Source: Sphaerisporangium album (lineage in GTDB: Bacteria; Actinomycetota; Actinomycetes; Streptosporangiales; Streptosporangiaceae). Taken from it: DNA of 64,000 nt. Below are positions 52,705-61,300 of this stretch, in pieces. Each line of letters starts with the position of its first letter. Within the stretch, counting starts at the first letter, position 1. The stretch is from NCBI RefSeq assembly GCF_003323745.1, contig NZ_QOIL01000024.1:85661-149660 (forward strand), given 5' to 3'. The notes below the pieces were generated by a model. The model was not told where the DNA came from, did no database searches, and saw only the letters and a program-made list of their open reading frames with translations. The position numbers and the translations under genes are program-made.

Positions 52705-54297
52705 TCAGGTGGTGACCTGGTAGCGCGCCATCATGCCCGCCGAGATGTGGTCGTTGACATGGCAGTGGTAGAGCCAGGTGCCGACCGCGTCCGGCACCAT
52801 GTCCGCGATGACCATGGACGCCGGAAGCAGGTTGACCACGTCCATGCGCATCCCGCCGACCGTGACGGTGTTGCCGTGCCAGTGGGGGGTGTGCAGATCC
52901 ACCTCGGTGCCCATGCCCATCAGGTACCAGCGCACGTGCTGCCCCCTGCGGAGCTTCACCATCGGCATGTTGCCGTACACGTACCCGTTGATGGAGTGCA
53001 TCAGGTTGGACTCGTGGAAGTCCTCGTCCTCCAGGTCCGGGTACGGCTCGGCGGCGAAGGTCTCCATGCTGCGCTCCAGGTAGGGACTGTTGTTCTCGTC
53101 CATCACCGAGAACAGCCCGAACACCTCCCGGTCGACGTCGTTGGGGCTGCCGTCCGCGCGTGCGGACCCGGCCCTGGTGATCACCATCGGGCCCATCAGG
53201 CCGGCGTAGGTGTCGCCGATCTCGTCGGTGTGCGAGTGGTACATCCACATCACCGACGTGCCGTCGTGCGGACCGGGCCCGGCCCGCTCGGGCACCTGCC
53301 AGACGTAGGTGTGCCGCCCGCCGGTCGGTACCGCGTCGTCGTACTTGTCGGCGGCCGAGGTTCCGTCGTCGTACGGCGCGCCCTCGGCGTTCTTGGTGTA
53401 GAAGACGCCGTGCGGATGCACGCTGGTGGGGATCGAGCAGGCGTTACGGTAGACCACCCGGATGGTGTCGCCGACCACCCCGCGGATCACCGGCCCGAGC
53501 AGTCCCAGGTACTGGTCGTCCGTGCTGCGCGTGGTCAGCGTGCTGAACGAGTCGTTGGTGTACCCCCGGTAGAGGCACTTGTAGTACTTGGAGCCGATAC
53601 GGCCTGGGCCGGACTTGACGAATGTGTCGGCTTCCTCGTCGAACGGCTGTCCCGTGGTGCCGTTGCGGCCGAGCGGAGCGTAGTCCCACGTCACCTCGTC
53701 GGCACTGATGTAGTACGTACGCGTGGTGCCGTTGGTGTGGAAGGCCGCGCCCATGTTGTTCCAGTCGGTGACGTCCGACATCGACATACCGCTGCTCGCC
53801 GACGCGCCGCCGGCCGCGGTTCCGGTCGTGGTGGCACCGACCGTGGCGATGCCGAGCGCCACCACCAACGCGCCGGCGGCCCACGGCGCCAGTGCCCGCG
53901 TCGGCCGTTCGCCCGCCCGCCCGTGGCGGTGCCACCAGAAGGCGAACGCGGCGAGGCCGGCCATGGTCAGTTCAGCGGTGATCGCCAGCAGATCGGCAGG
54001 GTCGGTCCAGTTTCCCAGGTCACCACGGACGTTCGGGAGCCCTGCCGAACGGCTCAACCCGTAGGCGCCGAGCGCGGCCACGCCCAGCGCGCCGGTCGCC
54101 GACCAGACCCAGGCGCTGTCCCGGCGTACGAGCAGAAGGGCGAGGGCCGCACAGAGGACGATGTGAACAACAAAGGTCACGCCGAGGTACGGCGCCTTCT
54201 GTAAGTGGTCATCGAGGACGACTCCGTGGACCAGGGCGGCGACCACTGCCGCTCCGGCCGCGGCGAACCGCACGGGGGACAATAGCACTTTTGACAC
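52705..54297 (-). CDS. Membrane-anchored two-domain multicopper oxidase
   Basis: 530 residues. About five hydrophobic helices occupy residues 8-180, followed by an extracytoplasmic multicopper oxidase of about 340 residues. All four copper-binding motifs are visible in order: HPHG, HSH (WMYHSHTDE), HTPHWHGN and the type 1/3 motif HCHVNDHISAGM with Cys, His and axial Met. Two cupredoxin domains rather than three fit the length. Similar proteins oxidise metals or phenols or act as copper-tolerance enzymes. The GTG at 54297 has AAGGAG 6 bp upstream. Fusion to a multi-helix membrane domain is uncommon. Confidence 0.88.
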   Translation of the reverse strand: MSKVLLSPVRFAAAGAAVVAALVHGVVLDDHLQKAPYLGVTFVVHIVLCAALALLLVRRDSAWVWSATGALGVAALGAYGLSRSAGLPNVRGDLGNWTDPADLLAITAELTMAGLAAFAFWWHRHGRAGERPTRALAPWAAGALVVALGIATVGATTTGTAAGGASASSGMSMSDVTDWNNMGAAFHTNGTTRTYYISADEVTWDYAPLGRNGTTGQPFDEEADTFVKSGPGRIGSKYYKCLYRGYTNDSFSTLTTRSTDDQYLGLLGPVIRGVVGDTIRVVYRNACSIPTSVHPHGVFYTKNAEGAPYDDGTSAADKYDDAVPTGGRHTYVWQVPERAGPGPHDGTSVMWMYHSHTDEIGDTYAGLMGPMVITRAGSARADGSPNDVDREVFGLFSVMDENNSPYLERSMETFAAEPYPDLEDEDFHESNLMHSINGYVYGNMPMVKLRRGQHVRWYLMGMGTEVDLHTPHWHGNTVTVGGMRMDVVNLLPASMVIADMVPDAVGTWLYHCHVNDHISAGMMARYQVTT

Positions 54298-54849
54298 GTG
54301 AATCTCCTTGCCGTGAATGGTTCGGAGTATCCTGCCGTCCCCGTTGACCCGATACCCCGCTATGCGGATACCGGCCCCACTCCGGCGACTTCACGCTGTC
54401 CGCGCCGGACTCACGAATGCGCCAACTTAGTATGGACTTTCCTCGGGAACGGATTGTGTCGTATCGGCTACGGCCATCTCCCCGGGTCCGGGCACACCGC
54501 CCGTGCGGGGCATACCCGGCGATGCCTGAATTCGTGACTTTCGATTAGCCGGTCCACCGCGTATGCGCCGGCCATCGTGGGAGAGCGCGCGATTTCTCCG
54601 ATCCGCCGCCAGGAATCCACGAAATCGCCATACGGTGGGCGCCTGCAGATCTTCGACGTCGACGATCTCATCCTGAACACTTTGGGTGGCATCATAGATT
54701 ATGCCATATATGCTGCACTTGTTCCAGTGATTAGGGCCTCCGAGATGGACGCTATGCGGCATGCCAAATCCTCTGACGAGCGCAGTGCTTCTAGCTCAGC
54801 CACCCCGTGAAGTAACTGGGTCACGCTCACTGCGCGCTATCTCTGCGGA
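54298..54849. other. G+C-poorer stretch without a supported gene
   Basis: About 550 bp upstream of the multicopper oxidase. The base composition is visibly lower in G+C (for example GGTGGCATCATAGATTATGCCATATATGCTGCAC near 54690). Short open frames occur on both strands, but none shows codon bias or a recognisable family. It looks like a degraded or imported segment. Confidence 0.45.
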
Positions 54850-55080
54850 TCAGGCAGTTCCTTTGTAGTAGATTGTGCGTCCGTCGGCCCACGCCACGAC
54901 GGCGTCCCCGCTAAAGCGCACCGGGACAACGCCGCGCTGCATGAGGAGCTGACCGATGCCGGAGTCGGGGACGTCGAACGACATCGTGGCGGACGGCCGA
55001 ACTGCAGCAAGTTGAGCGTAAGACAGCCGTACGCCACCGCGTCTTGGCGCCACCTCGTCAGCAACCAGGGGTTCCGGCAA
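54850..55080 (-). CDS. Small hypothetical protein, possibly a gene remnant
   Basis: Up to 76 residues from a TTG; an internal ATG (MSFDVPDSG) is also possible. The segment VPVRFSGDAVVAWADGRTIYY looks like a folded beta-rich module and the frame has moderate third-position G/C bias, so it may be real or the tail of a lost gene. No family recognised. It sits in the G+C-poorer interval between the multicopper oxidase and an HxlR gene. Confidence 0.35.
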   Translation of the reverse strand: MPEPLVADEVAPRRGGVRLSYAQLAAVRPSATMSFDVPDSGIGQLLMQRGVVPVRFSGDAVVAWADGRTIYYKGTA

Positions 55081-55228
55081 GGTCCGAGTTCAAACGGCTC
55101 CGGGGCGTTGCGAAGTCATCCGACGTCGGGCAGGCAGCGTGCCTGTCCCATGGCGGTGACGTCTTGTGCGCGGTGACGGCAAGCTACCGGAGCCCAAGAA
55201 GGTCAGGGCGGGGGCCGTTCCGTCACCG

Positions 55229-55726
55229 TTAATCGACGTGTTCTTGCTCGGCGGCCGCGGCGTAGGCGGCGTCGAGGCGCTCGAACGGGCCTGGACCGTC
55301 GTGCGGCTTCGGCGGGGCGCCGAGGTGGCGGACGCGAAGCTCGTCCATGAGCTCCTCGATGAACGCCGGACCCTCATCGCGCATGAGCTGCTGCCGGCTC
55401 CGGAGCTCGTCGCTGCCCGGGCGCCAGTCGAGGCCCCAGTTGCCGAGGGCATAGATGATCGGAAGAGTCTGGATACCAGCTTCAGTGAGGCTGTAGCGAG
55501 CGCGCTGCCCCCGCGCGGCGGTGCCGCGGGTGAGGATCCCAGCGTCGACGAGCCGCACGAGGCGGTCGGCGAGGATGTTCGAAGCGATGCCCTCGATCGA
55601 CCCGGTGAGCAGCGCCCGAAAGTAGCGGCGGTCGCCGAAGATGACGTCGCGAAGCACGAGCAACGACCAGCGATCTCCGAGCATCTCGACGGCGGCGTTG
55701 ATCGGACACCCGGACCGTGGTTCCAC
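55229..55726 (-). CDS. HxlR-family transcriptional regulator
   Basis: 165 residues: CPINAAVEMLGDRWSLLVLRDVIFGDRRYFRALLTG is the HxlR N-terminus with its Cys, and IASNILADRLVRLVDAGIL the recognition helix; the tail is hydrophilic. The GTG at 55726 has AAGGAGG directly upstream, so I prefer it to a start ten codons earlier. Divergent from the dihydrofolate-reductase-like and MBL-fold genes (about 75 bp between), which it probably controls. Confidence 0.9.
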   Translation of the reverse strand: MEPRSGCPINAAVEMLGDRWSLLVLRDVIFGDRRYFRALLTGSIEGIASNILADRLVRLVDAGILTRGTAARGQRARYSLTEAGIQTLPIIYALGNWGLDWRPGSDELRSRQQLMRDEGPAFIEELMDELRVRHLGAPPKPHDGPGPFERLDAAYAAAAEQEHVD

Positions 55727-55800
55727 GATTCCTCCTTGACAGATATTTCGTCCCAACGATAGTAGTTGCAGGCTGCAATCACTCTTGGGAAGAGGAGATG

Positions 55801-56397
55801 ATGGGCCGCTTCGTCTATTCGATGAACGTGTCCCTCGACCTGCGGATCGAGCAAGTTCCTGGGGACAACGGTGCTGGCGAGTGGCTGCGCATCGACGAGG
55901 AACTGCACCGCGAAGCCAACGCGCAGACGCAGGCGCTCGCGCTCATGGTCCAGGGCCGGGTCTACTACGAGGTCATGGAGGAGTACTGGCCACGGGCGTG
56001 CGAGGACGCGTCGCTGCCGGACTACATGCGTGAATACGGCGAGATCTGGACAGCCAAGCCCAAGATGCTTGTCTCCCGCACCCGCCGCAGCGCCGAGCAC
56101 AACACCCGGATCATCGGCGGAGACGACGCGATCGAGCAACTCGCCGCCCTGCGGGCCGGGACCGACGGCAGCATCAGTGTGGGCGGCGCGGCGCTCGCCA
56201 CACAGCTGCTCCGGGCCGGGCTTCTCGACGAGCTGCTGCTCTTCACCCATCCCGCGATCCTCGGCTTCGGCAGGCCGCTGTTCGACGACTACGACGTGCC
56301 GATCGAGCTCGACCTGCTCGAGCAGCGATCGTTCGAGCAGGGCGTCACGATGCATCGCTACGCCATCCAGAATGCAAAGGAGGCGAGCTCGTGCTGA
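55801..56397 (+). CDS. Dihydrofolate reductase/RibD C-terminal-like protein
   Basis: 198 residues of the DHFR-like RibD C-terminal family: MGRFVYSMNVSLDLRIEQ, a central MVQGRVYYEVMEEYWP (helix after the NADP-binding strand), KPKMLVSRTRR and SISVGGAALATQLLRAGLLDELLLFTHP with the glycine-rich NADP loop and ILGFGRPLF. An NADPH-dependent reductase of unknown substrate; such genes are often paired with regulators and are not true folate enzymes. GAAGAGGAG lies before the ATG pair; I take the second ATG. Overlaps the MBL gene by 7 bp. Confidence 0.88.
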   Translation: MGRFVYSMNVSLDLRIEQVPGDNGAGEWLRIDEELHREANAQTQALALMVQGRVYYEVMEEYWPRACEDASLPDYMREYGEIWTAKPKMLVSRTRRSAEHNTRIIGGDDAIEQLAALRAGTDGSISVGGAALATQLLRAGLLDELLLFTHPAILGFGRPLFDDYDVPIELDLLEQRSFEQGVTMHRYAIQNAKEASSC

Positions 56398-57200
56398 GGC
56401 AGGTCGCGGAGGGTGTGCTGGTCCACGAGAGCGGGTTCGTGCAGAGCAACGCCGTTGTGGTGCGGGGCCGGGCCGGTGTGTTGCTCATCGACCCCGGGGT
56501 GACCGGCTCCGAGATCGACTGCCTCGCGAACGACCTTCGCGAGTTGGGTCAGCCCGTTGTGGCAGGGTTTTCTACGCATCCGCATTGGGATCACCTGCTC
56601 TGGCACGCCCGGCTCGGCGAGGCGCCACGTTACGGCACGGCGCGCTGCGCGGCCACTGTCCGAGATCAGCTGTCGGACGCAGGTGCGAAGGCCCGCATCG
56701 CCGCCCACCTGCTCGAGACGGAAATCGCCGGGCAGGTACCGCTGGACCTACTCGGCCTCATTACCGGCCTGCCCGCGGAAACTGCGCAGATTCCTTGGGA
56801 TGGCCCTCAAGTCCGGATCATCGAGCATCAAGCGCATGCCCCGGGCCACGCGGCGCTGTTGATCGAGGAACGCGGGGTTCTCGTCGCCGGCGACATGCTT
56901 TCTGATGTCCTGATTCCGATGCTCGACTTGGACGACACCGCGGACCCGATCGAGGACTACCTCACCGCGCTGCGGCTGCTCGAGAGCGTGGCGAGCGACG
57001 TCGATGTCGTCGTCCCGGGCCACGGTTCCGTCGGCGGATCCGACCAGGTACAGGCACGGATCGACCAGGATCGGGCGTACGTACTCGCGTTGCGGAACGG
57101 CCATATCCCCGCCGACCCACGGGTCGGCCCATCGGCCAAGCCTGGCTGGGAGTGGGTGAGCGACGTGCACGAAGGGCAACTCCAGCGCCTCGCCCAATGA
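56391..57200 (+). CDS. MBL-fold metallo-hydrolase
   Basis: 269 residues. The metal-binding signature HPHWDH is at about 63-68 in STHPHWDHLLWH; further ligands are His in HAPGHAALL and Asp in VLVAGDMLSD, and the last His in VVPGHGSVGG. So a dinuclear zinc hydrolase of the glyoxalase II/lactonase type, intracellular (no signal peptide). The GTG start overlaps the reductase gene, so the two are coupled under the divergent HxlR regulator. Slightly lower G+C and freer codon choice than the housekeeping genes of the window. Confidence 0.9.
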   Translation: MLRQVAEGVLVHESGFVQSNAVVVRGRAGVLLIDPGVTGSEIDCLANDLRELGQPVVAGFSTHPHWDHLLWHARLGEAPRYGTARCAATVRDQLSDAGAKARIAAHLLETEIAGQVPLDLLGLITGLPAETAQIPWDGPQVRIIEHQAHAPGHAALLIEERGVLVAGDMLSDVLIPMLDLDDTADPIEDYLTALRLLESVASDVDVVVPGHGSVGGSDQVQARIDQDRAYVLALRNGHIPADPRVGPSAKPGWEWVSDVHEGQLQRLAQ

Positions 57201-57315
57201 AGCGAGCGCGACGGGGCGCCCCGCTAGCGATCGGTGTGCGACACAGCCAGTGCGCGCGGGTCGCCGGTCGGGATCTGGGGCGGCGGCACGACGTTCTCCA
57301 GGGTGGTCGGGCTGG

Positions 57316-57576
57316 TCAGCGGGGGTTGCCCTCTGCGGCGGCGAGCTGGGCGCGGCCGCGTGCGCGGGCGGCGTCCAGACCGTTCTTGGTCTTGCGGATG
57401 ATGTCGCGGCGCCGGTCCTCGGCCAGGGCGAGCGCGATGTCGAGGATCAGGGACCGTTCGGTGTGCTCGCCGGCCGCGATGCCTTCCAGGACCTTGACGC
57501 CGATGCCTTGCTGGAACAGGTCGTTGAGGACGATCAGCCCTTCCAGGAGGTTGCGGCCGAAGAGGCTCCGAGGAAG
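57316..57576 (-). pseudogene. Serine recombinase (resolvase/invertase) fragment
   Basis: An 87-codon open frame on the minus strand between in-frame stops at 57577-57579 and 57316-57318. It encodes the middle of a serine recombinase: GRNLLEGLIVLNDLFQQGIGVKVLEG, HTERSLILDIALALAEDRRRDIIRKTKNGLDAARARGR, i.e. the E-helix region after the catalytic core. The N-terminal catalytic Ser region and the C-terminal DNA-binding helix-turn-helix are missing: the cupin gene ends 15 bp before the break. A relic of a mobile element. The 115 bp between it and the MBL gene hold nothing else. Confidence 0.72.
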
Positions 57577-57590
57577 TCAAGGGATATTTC

Positions 57591-58040
57591 TTACTCCGAC
57601 GGCGCGTACTCGGTCGCCGGGGCCTCCGCGAGCGCGTCAAGCTCGGGGAGGTTGACGACGATCGGATCGACTCCCGACCTCACCACGGCCCAGACCGTCT
57701 CCGTCTCGGTGGACGGGTTGATCTCCTGGTGGATCACGTGGGCCGGGATGAACACGAAGTCCCCCGGGCCCGCCTCCACCACGTTCTCCAGCTTGTCGCC
57801 CCACCGATAGCGCCCGCTCCCGCTGATCACGTAGAGGACGGTCTCCTGGGATCCGTGGTGGTGGGCCCCGGTGGCCGCGCCGGGTTTGACGGTGCTCCGG
57901 AACGCGGAAAGGTGCTCGGCGTCCGGGTTGCGGCTGTCGAACGCCACCTCCCGGGTCAGGCCCTGCGTCTGCGGGGTGTTGCGGTCGAACGTGCCGCTGC
58001 GGGCCACGTGGACGCTGCGGTTCGCCGGCGTGTCGGTCAT
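57591..58040 (-). CDS. Cupin-domain protein
   Basis: 149 residues with one cupin barrel: motif 1 GAATGAHHHGSQETVLYVISGSGRYRWG (His-His-His and Glu ligands) and motif 2 AGPGDFVFIPAHVIHQEIN with the final His. A metal-binding cupin, function not defined; could be a dioxygenase or isomerase. ATG at 58040 chosen; a longer frame is Arg-rich and unlikely. Monocistronic, divergent from the alcohol dehydrogenase gene 225 bp away. Confidence 0.88.
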   Translation of the reverse strand: MTDTPANRSVHVARSGTFDRNTPQTQGLTREVAFDSRNPDAEHLSAFRSTVKPGAATGAHHHGSQETVLYVISGSGRYRWGDKLENVVEAGPGDFVFIPAHVIHQEINPSTETETVWAVVRSGVDPIVVNLPELDALAEAPATEYAPSE

Positions 58041-58264
58041 GGCTGTACTTCCTTCGTCGCGATTGTGGCGATGTGGCGAGGGCCTTACCCTCGTCGCTCC
58101 TCGGCGGCGGCCCGCGACGGCCACCGCCGCTCATCAGGAACGTTCCCCGAAACCGTAGGAAGCAGTACGTGGTGATGGCCGGGACGGGAGGCGGCCCGGC
58201 TCGTCGCTTAGTGTGTACAGATGGTCACGGTTCGACCGGAGCGCCGAGGTCGGGAGGTGGGGCG

Positions 58265-59347
58265 ATGAGCCGATTGGACGACGTTGCTCCGGACACCATG
58301 CGTGCGGCCGTTCTGTTCGGTGCGGGGGACCTGCGGGTCGTCGACCGTCCGGTCCCCGAGCCCCAGGCGGAGGAGGTTCTCGTCCGGGTCGCTCTGTGCG
58401 GCATCTGCGGCACCGATCTGAAGATCTTCGACGGGCACTTTCCGCAGACTCCGCCGTACGGCGAGTACATCCCGGGCCACGAGTGGACGGGCACCGTGGT
58501 GGCCTGCGGCTCCACGGTGGACGAGCTGGCGCCCGGTGACCGGGTGTGCATCGAGGCGCACCATGGATGCGGCCGGTGCGGCAACTGCCTGACCGGCAAG
58601 TACACCGCCTGCCTCAACTACGGCGACCCCGCCAAGGGGCACCGGGCGAGCGGCATGACGTCGAACGGCGGTTTCGCGGAGTACGCCGTCCACCACGTCA
58701 GCGCGCTGTACCGGCTGCCGGACCGGGTCACGGCCGAAGACGCCGTGCTTCTCACCACGGCCGGAACCGGGCTGTACGGCCTGGACGTCGCCGGCGGCTA
58801 CATCGTCGGCCAGGACGTCGTGATCTTCGGCCCCGGTGCGGTCGGGCTGATGACCGTGCAGGTCTGCAAGCGCATGGGCGCGGCCCGCGTCGTTCTGGTC
58901 GGCACCAGGGAGTCCCGGCTGAGGCTCGGCCGTGATCTGGGGGCCGACCACACCGTGAACGCGACCGAGGCCGAGCCGGTGGCAGCGGTGCTCGACCTCA
59001 CCGGCGGCCTGGGCGCGGATCTCGCGATCGACGCGTCCGGATCTTCCGATGTGCCCGAGCAGTGTGGTCAGGTGACCAAGCGCGGGGGAAAGATCCTGTT
59101 CGTCGCGTTCTACCCGGAGGCCGTCCGGCTGGACCTGAGCGGGCTGGTCCGCAAGGGCGTCACCATGTTCACCTCGCGCGGCGAGGGAGGCGACAACGTC
59201 CGGCGCGCCGTCGCGCTGGCGGCCGCGGGCATGATCCGGGGCCGGGAACTGGTCACCCATCGCTTCCCGCTGGAGAAGATCACCGAGGCGTTCCGGGTGC
59301 TCCGCGAGCGCGAGGGCGACCCGTTGAAGGTCGTGGTCGTCCCCTGA
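58265..59347 (+). CDS. Zinc-dependent medium-chain alcohol/polyol dehydrogenase
   Basis: 360 residues. Catalytic zinc ligands in LCGICGTD (Cys) and GHEWTG (His, Glu), structural zinc site CGRCGNCLTGKYTAC (four Cys), Rossmann loop FGPGAVGLMTVQ. The subfamily is that of sorbitol/threonine/butanediol dehydrogenases. ATG at 58265 has GGGAGGTGG upstream. The next gene is a lactate permease 120 bp downstream, which hints at a hydroxy-acid or polyol as substrate, but this is weak. Its last 15 bp are part of a small tandem repeat. Confidence 0.92.
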   Translation: MSRLDDVAPDTMRAAVLFGAGDLRVVDRPVPEPQAEEVLVRVALCGICGTDLKIFDGHFPQTPPYGEYIPGHEWTGTVVACGSTVDELAPGDRVCIEAHHGCGRCGNCLTGKYTACLNYGDPAKGHRASGMTSNGGFAEYAVHHVSALYRLPDRVTAEDAVLLTTAGTGLYGLDVAGGYIVGQDVVIFGPGAVGLMTVQVCKRMGAARVVLVGTRESRLRLGRDLGADHTVNATEAEPVAAVLDLTGGLGADLAIDASGSSDVPEQCGQVTKRGGKILFVAFYPEAVRLDLSGLVRKGVTMFTSRGEGGDNVRRAVALAAAGMIRGRELVTHRFPLEKITEAFRVLREREGDPLKVVVVP

Positions 59348-59419
59348 GTGGTCGTCCCTGGGCACCGTCGGCTGAGTGGTCGTCCCCTGAGTGGTCGTCC
59401 CCTGAGTTGTCGTCGCTGA
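59333..59419 (+). repeat. 15-bp tandem repeat carrying the dehydrogenase stop codon
   Basis: GTGGTCGTCCCCTGA occurs at 59333-59347 (codons VVVP-stop of the dehydrogenase), 59376-59390 and 59391-59405, with partial copies at 59348 and 59406. It therefore adds extra stop codons behind the gene. Confidence 0.8.
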
Positions 59420-59468
59420 GCAGCACATCGGCCCGATCGGGGTATCAGCCACGGAGGGGGGACGGCCG

Positions 59469-61178
59469 ATGTACCAGCAGATCCTCGCCCCGATCGGCGG
59501 GTCCCTGGGCCTGTCCGCCGCGGTGGCGTCGCTACCCCTGCTCGTCCTGATCGTGCTGCTCGGCGTCTTCGGGGTGCGTGCCGACGTCGCGGCGGCGTTC
59601 GGCCTGCTCGCCGCCGTGCTGATCGCCGTGTTCGTGTACCGCGTGCCCGTGACGCCGCTGGTGAGCGGTACGGCGCAGGGGGCGGCGTTCGGCCTTTTCC
59701 CGATCACCTGGATCATGCTGAACGCGGTATGGGTTAACCGGCTGATCGACGCTTCCGGCCTCCTGACGGTCGTCCGGAGCACGTTCACCGGACTGTCACC
59801 CGACCGCCGGGTCCAGGCGCTCGTCGTGGCCTTCTGCTTCGGCGCGCTGCTGGAGGCCATGGCCGGGTTCGGCGCGCCCGTGATCGTGATCACCGCGATC
59901 CTCATGACGCTGGGCCTGGCGCCGATCCGGGCCGCGACCGTGGCCATGTTCGCCGACGCCGGAGGGGCCGCCTTCGGCTCGATGGGCAATCCCATCGCGG
60001 CCCTCGGCAAGGCGACGAATCTGCCGGCGGCGGAACTGGGGCAGATGGTCGGCCGCCAGTCCGCGATCATGGCGATCTGCGTGCCGTTCGTCATCCTGCT
60101 CGTGCTGGACGGCAGGCGCGGGGTGCGGGAACTGTGGCCGATCGGCCTGGTGGCCGGGCTCGGCTTCGCGGCCGGTCAGGCGGTGACGTCCAACTTCATC
60201 GCCTACCCGCTGGCGGACCTGATCGGCGCGCTGCTGGCCGGCGGGGCGACCGCCGCCGTGCTGAGACTGTGGCCGCGCTCGGATCCCGCGACGGCCTCAG
60301 ACCCCACGAGGGACCCCGCGCCGCAGTCCGAGCCCATGAGGGACCCCGCGCCGCCGTCCGATCCCGCGCCGGCCTTCGGGACGGCCGGCCCGGGGGCCCT
60401 TCCGCTCCAGGACTCCGCGCCCGCGCGAGGCTCTCCGGCGACCACGCTGCGCGCGTTCACGCCGTACCTGATGCTGATCGTGCTCCTCGCGCTGGTCGCG
60501 ATCGACAACCCCGTGGCCCGTGCGGCGAACCGGCTCGCGCTGACGTTCCGCTGGCCGGGCGTTGAGGTCGCCGACGTCCACGGCAGGCCGCTGAGCCTGG
60601 ACGTCTTCCAGTTCAACTGGCTCACCGCCACCGGAACCGTCGTCCTGGTGGCCGGGCTCGTCTCGACGGCGATCCTGCGGCTGCCGGTCCGTGTGGCGCT
60701 ACGCGAGTACGGCCTGGCGGCGGCGCGGATCCGGCGGGCCGGGGTCACGGTCACCCTGCTGCTGGCGCTGGCCTATCTGATGAACTATTCGGGCCAGGTC
60801 ATGACCATCGGCACCTGGCTGGCCGGGGCCGGCGGCGCGTTCGTCCTGCTGTCTCCGCTGCTCGGCTGGCTCGGAGGCGCGGCGACCGGCTCGGACACCT
60901 CGGCGAACGCGCTCTTCGGCGCGATACAGGTGTCGGCGGCGGAGAAGATCGGGATCAGCCCGGTCCTGCTCGCGGCGACCAACAGCGAGGCGGGTGTGCT
61001 GGGAAAGCTCGTCAGCCCGCAGAACCTGGCCGTGGCCGCGGCGATGGCGGGGATGGCGGGCCGGGAGGGAACCCTGTTCCGGCGTACCTTCCCGTGGAGT
61101 GCGGGCCTGCTGGTGGCGTTCGCCGTCCTGGTCGCGCTGATGGCGACGGGCCCTCTGTCCTGGATGGTGGTGGGGTGA
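59469..61178 (+). CDS. L-lactate permease family transporter (LctP)
   Basis: 569 residues and about 13 hydrophobic helices; LctP-family proton symporters import lactate or glycolate. Conserved pieces: ITWIMLNAVWVNRLID, GALLEAMAGFGAPVIVITAIL, GGAAFGSMGNPI, GSDTSANALFGAIQ, AATNSEAGVLGKLVSPQNLAVA. Between about residues 270 and 325 there is a Pro/Asp/Ser-rich cytoplasmic loop with repeated DPAPxSxPxRDPAP units, longer than usual. ATG 59469 follows GGAGGGGG. Two hairpins downstream end the unit. Confidence 0.9.
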   Translation: MYQQILAPIGGSLGLSAAVASLPLLVLIVLLGVFGVRADVAAAFGLLAAVLIAVFVYRVPVTPLVSGTAQGAAFGLFPITWIMLNAVWVNRLIDASGLLTVVRSTFTGLSPDRRVQALVVAFCFGALLEAMAGFGAPVIVITAILMTLGLAPIRAATVAMFADAGGAAFGSMGNPIAALGKATNLPAAELGQMVGRQSAIMAICVPFVILLVLDGRRGVRELWPIGLVAGLGFAAGQAVTSNFIAYPLADLIGALLAGGATAAVLRLWPRSDPATASDPTRDPAPQSEPMRDPAPPSDPAPAFGTAGPGALPLQDSAPARGSPATTLRAFTPYLMLIVLLALVAIDNPVARAANRLALTFRWPGVEVADVHGRPLSLDVFQFNWLTATGTVVLVAGLVSTAILRLPVRVALREYGLAAARIRRAGVTVTLLLALAYLMNYSGQVMTIGTWLAGAGGAFVLLSPLLGWLGGAATGSDTSANALFGAIQVSAAEKIGISPVLLAATNSEAGVLGKLVSPQNLAVAAAMAGMAGREGTLFRRTFPWSAGLLVAFAVLVALMATGPLSWMVVG

Positions 61179-61197
61179 GCGGGTGTCCTCGCTCTCA

Positions 61198-61230
61198 CCG
61201 ACGTGGCGCCCGGTGAAGGCGCCACGTCGG
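61198..61230. terminator. Bidirectional hairpin after the lactate permease gene
   Basis: CCGACGTGGCGCC-cggtgaa-GGCGCCACGTCGG, a perfect 13-bp stem with 7-nt loop, extended outward with one mismatch. Lies between convergent genes. Confidence 0.88.
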
Positions 61231-61234
61231 CGAG

Positions 61235-61270
61235 GGCCTGGCCGTCGCAGGACGCTGCGTCGGCCAGGCC
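61235..61270. terminator. Second hairpin, on the GH87 side
   Basis: GGCCTGGCCG ... CGGCCAGGCC, a perfect 10-bp inverted repeat with a 16-nt loop, directly after the first hairpin; probably the terminator of the minus-strand GH87-type gene. Confidence 0.75.
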
Positions 61271-61300
61271 GGAGGAACCGGCTGTCAGGCGGTCATCGGG

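Noticed and set aside
54427..54810. Overlapping open frames of 75-111 codons on both strands in the G+C-poorer patch
   Set aside because: No ribosome binding site, codon bias or family signature strong enough to choose one.
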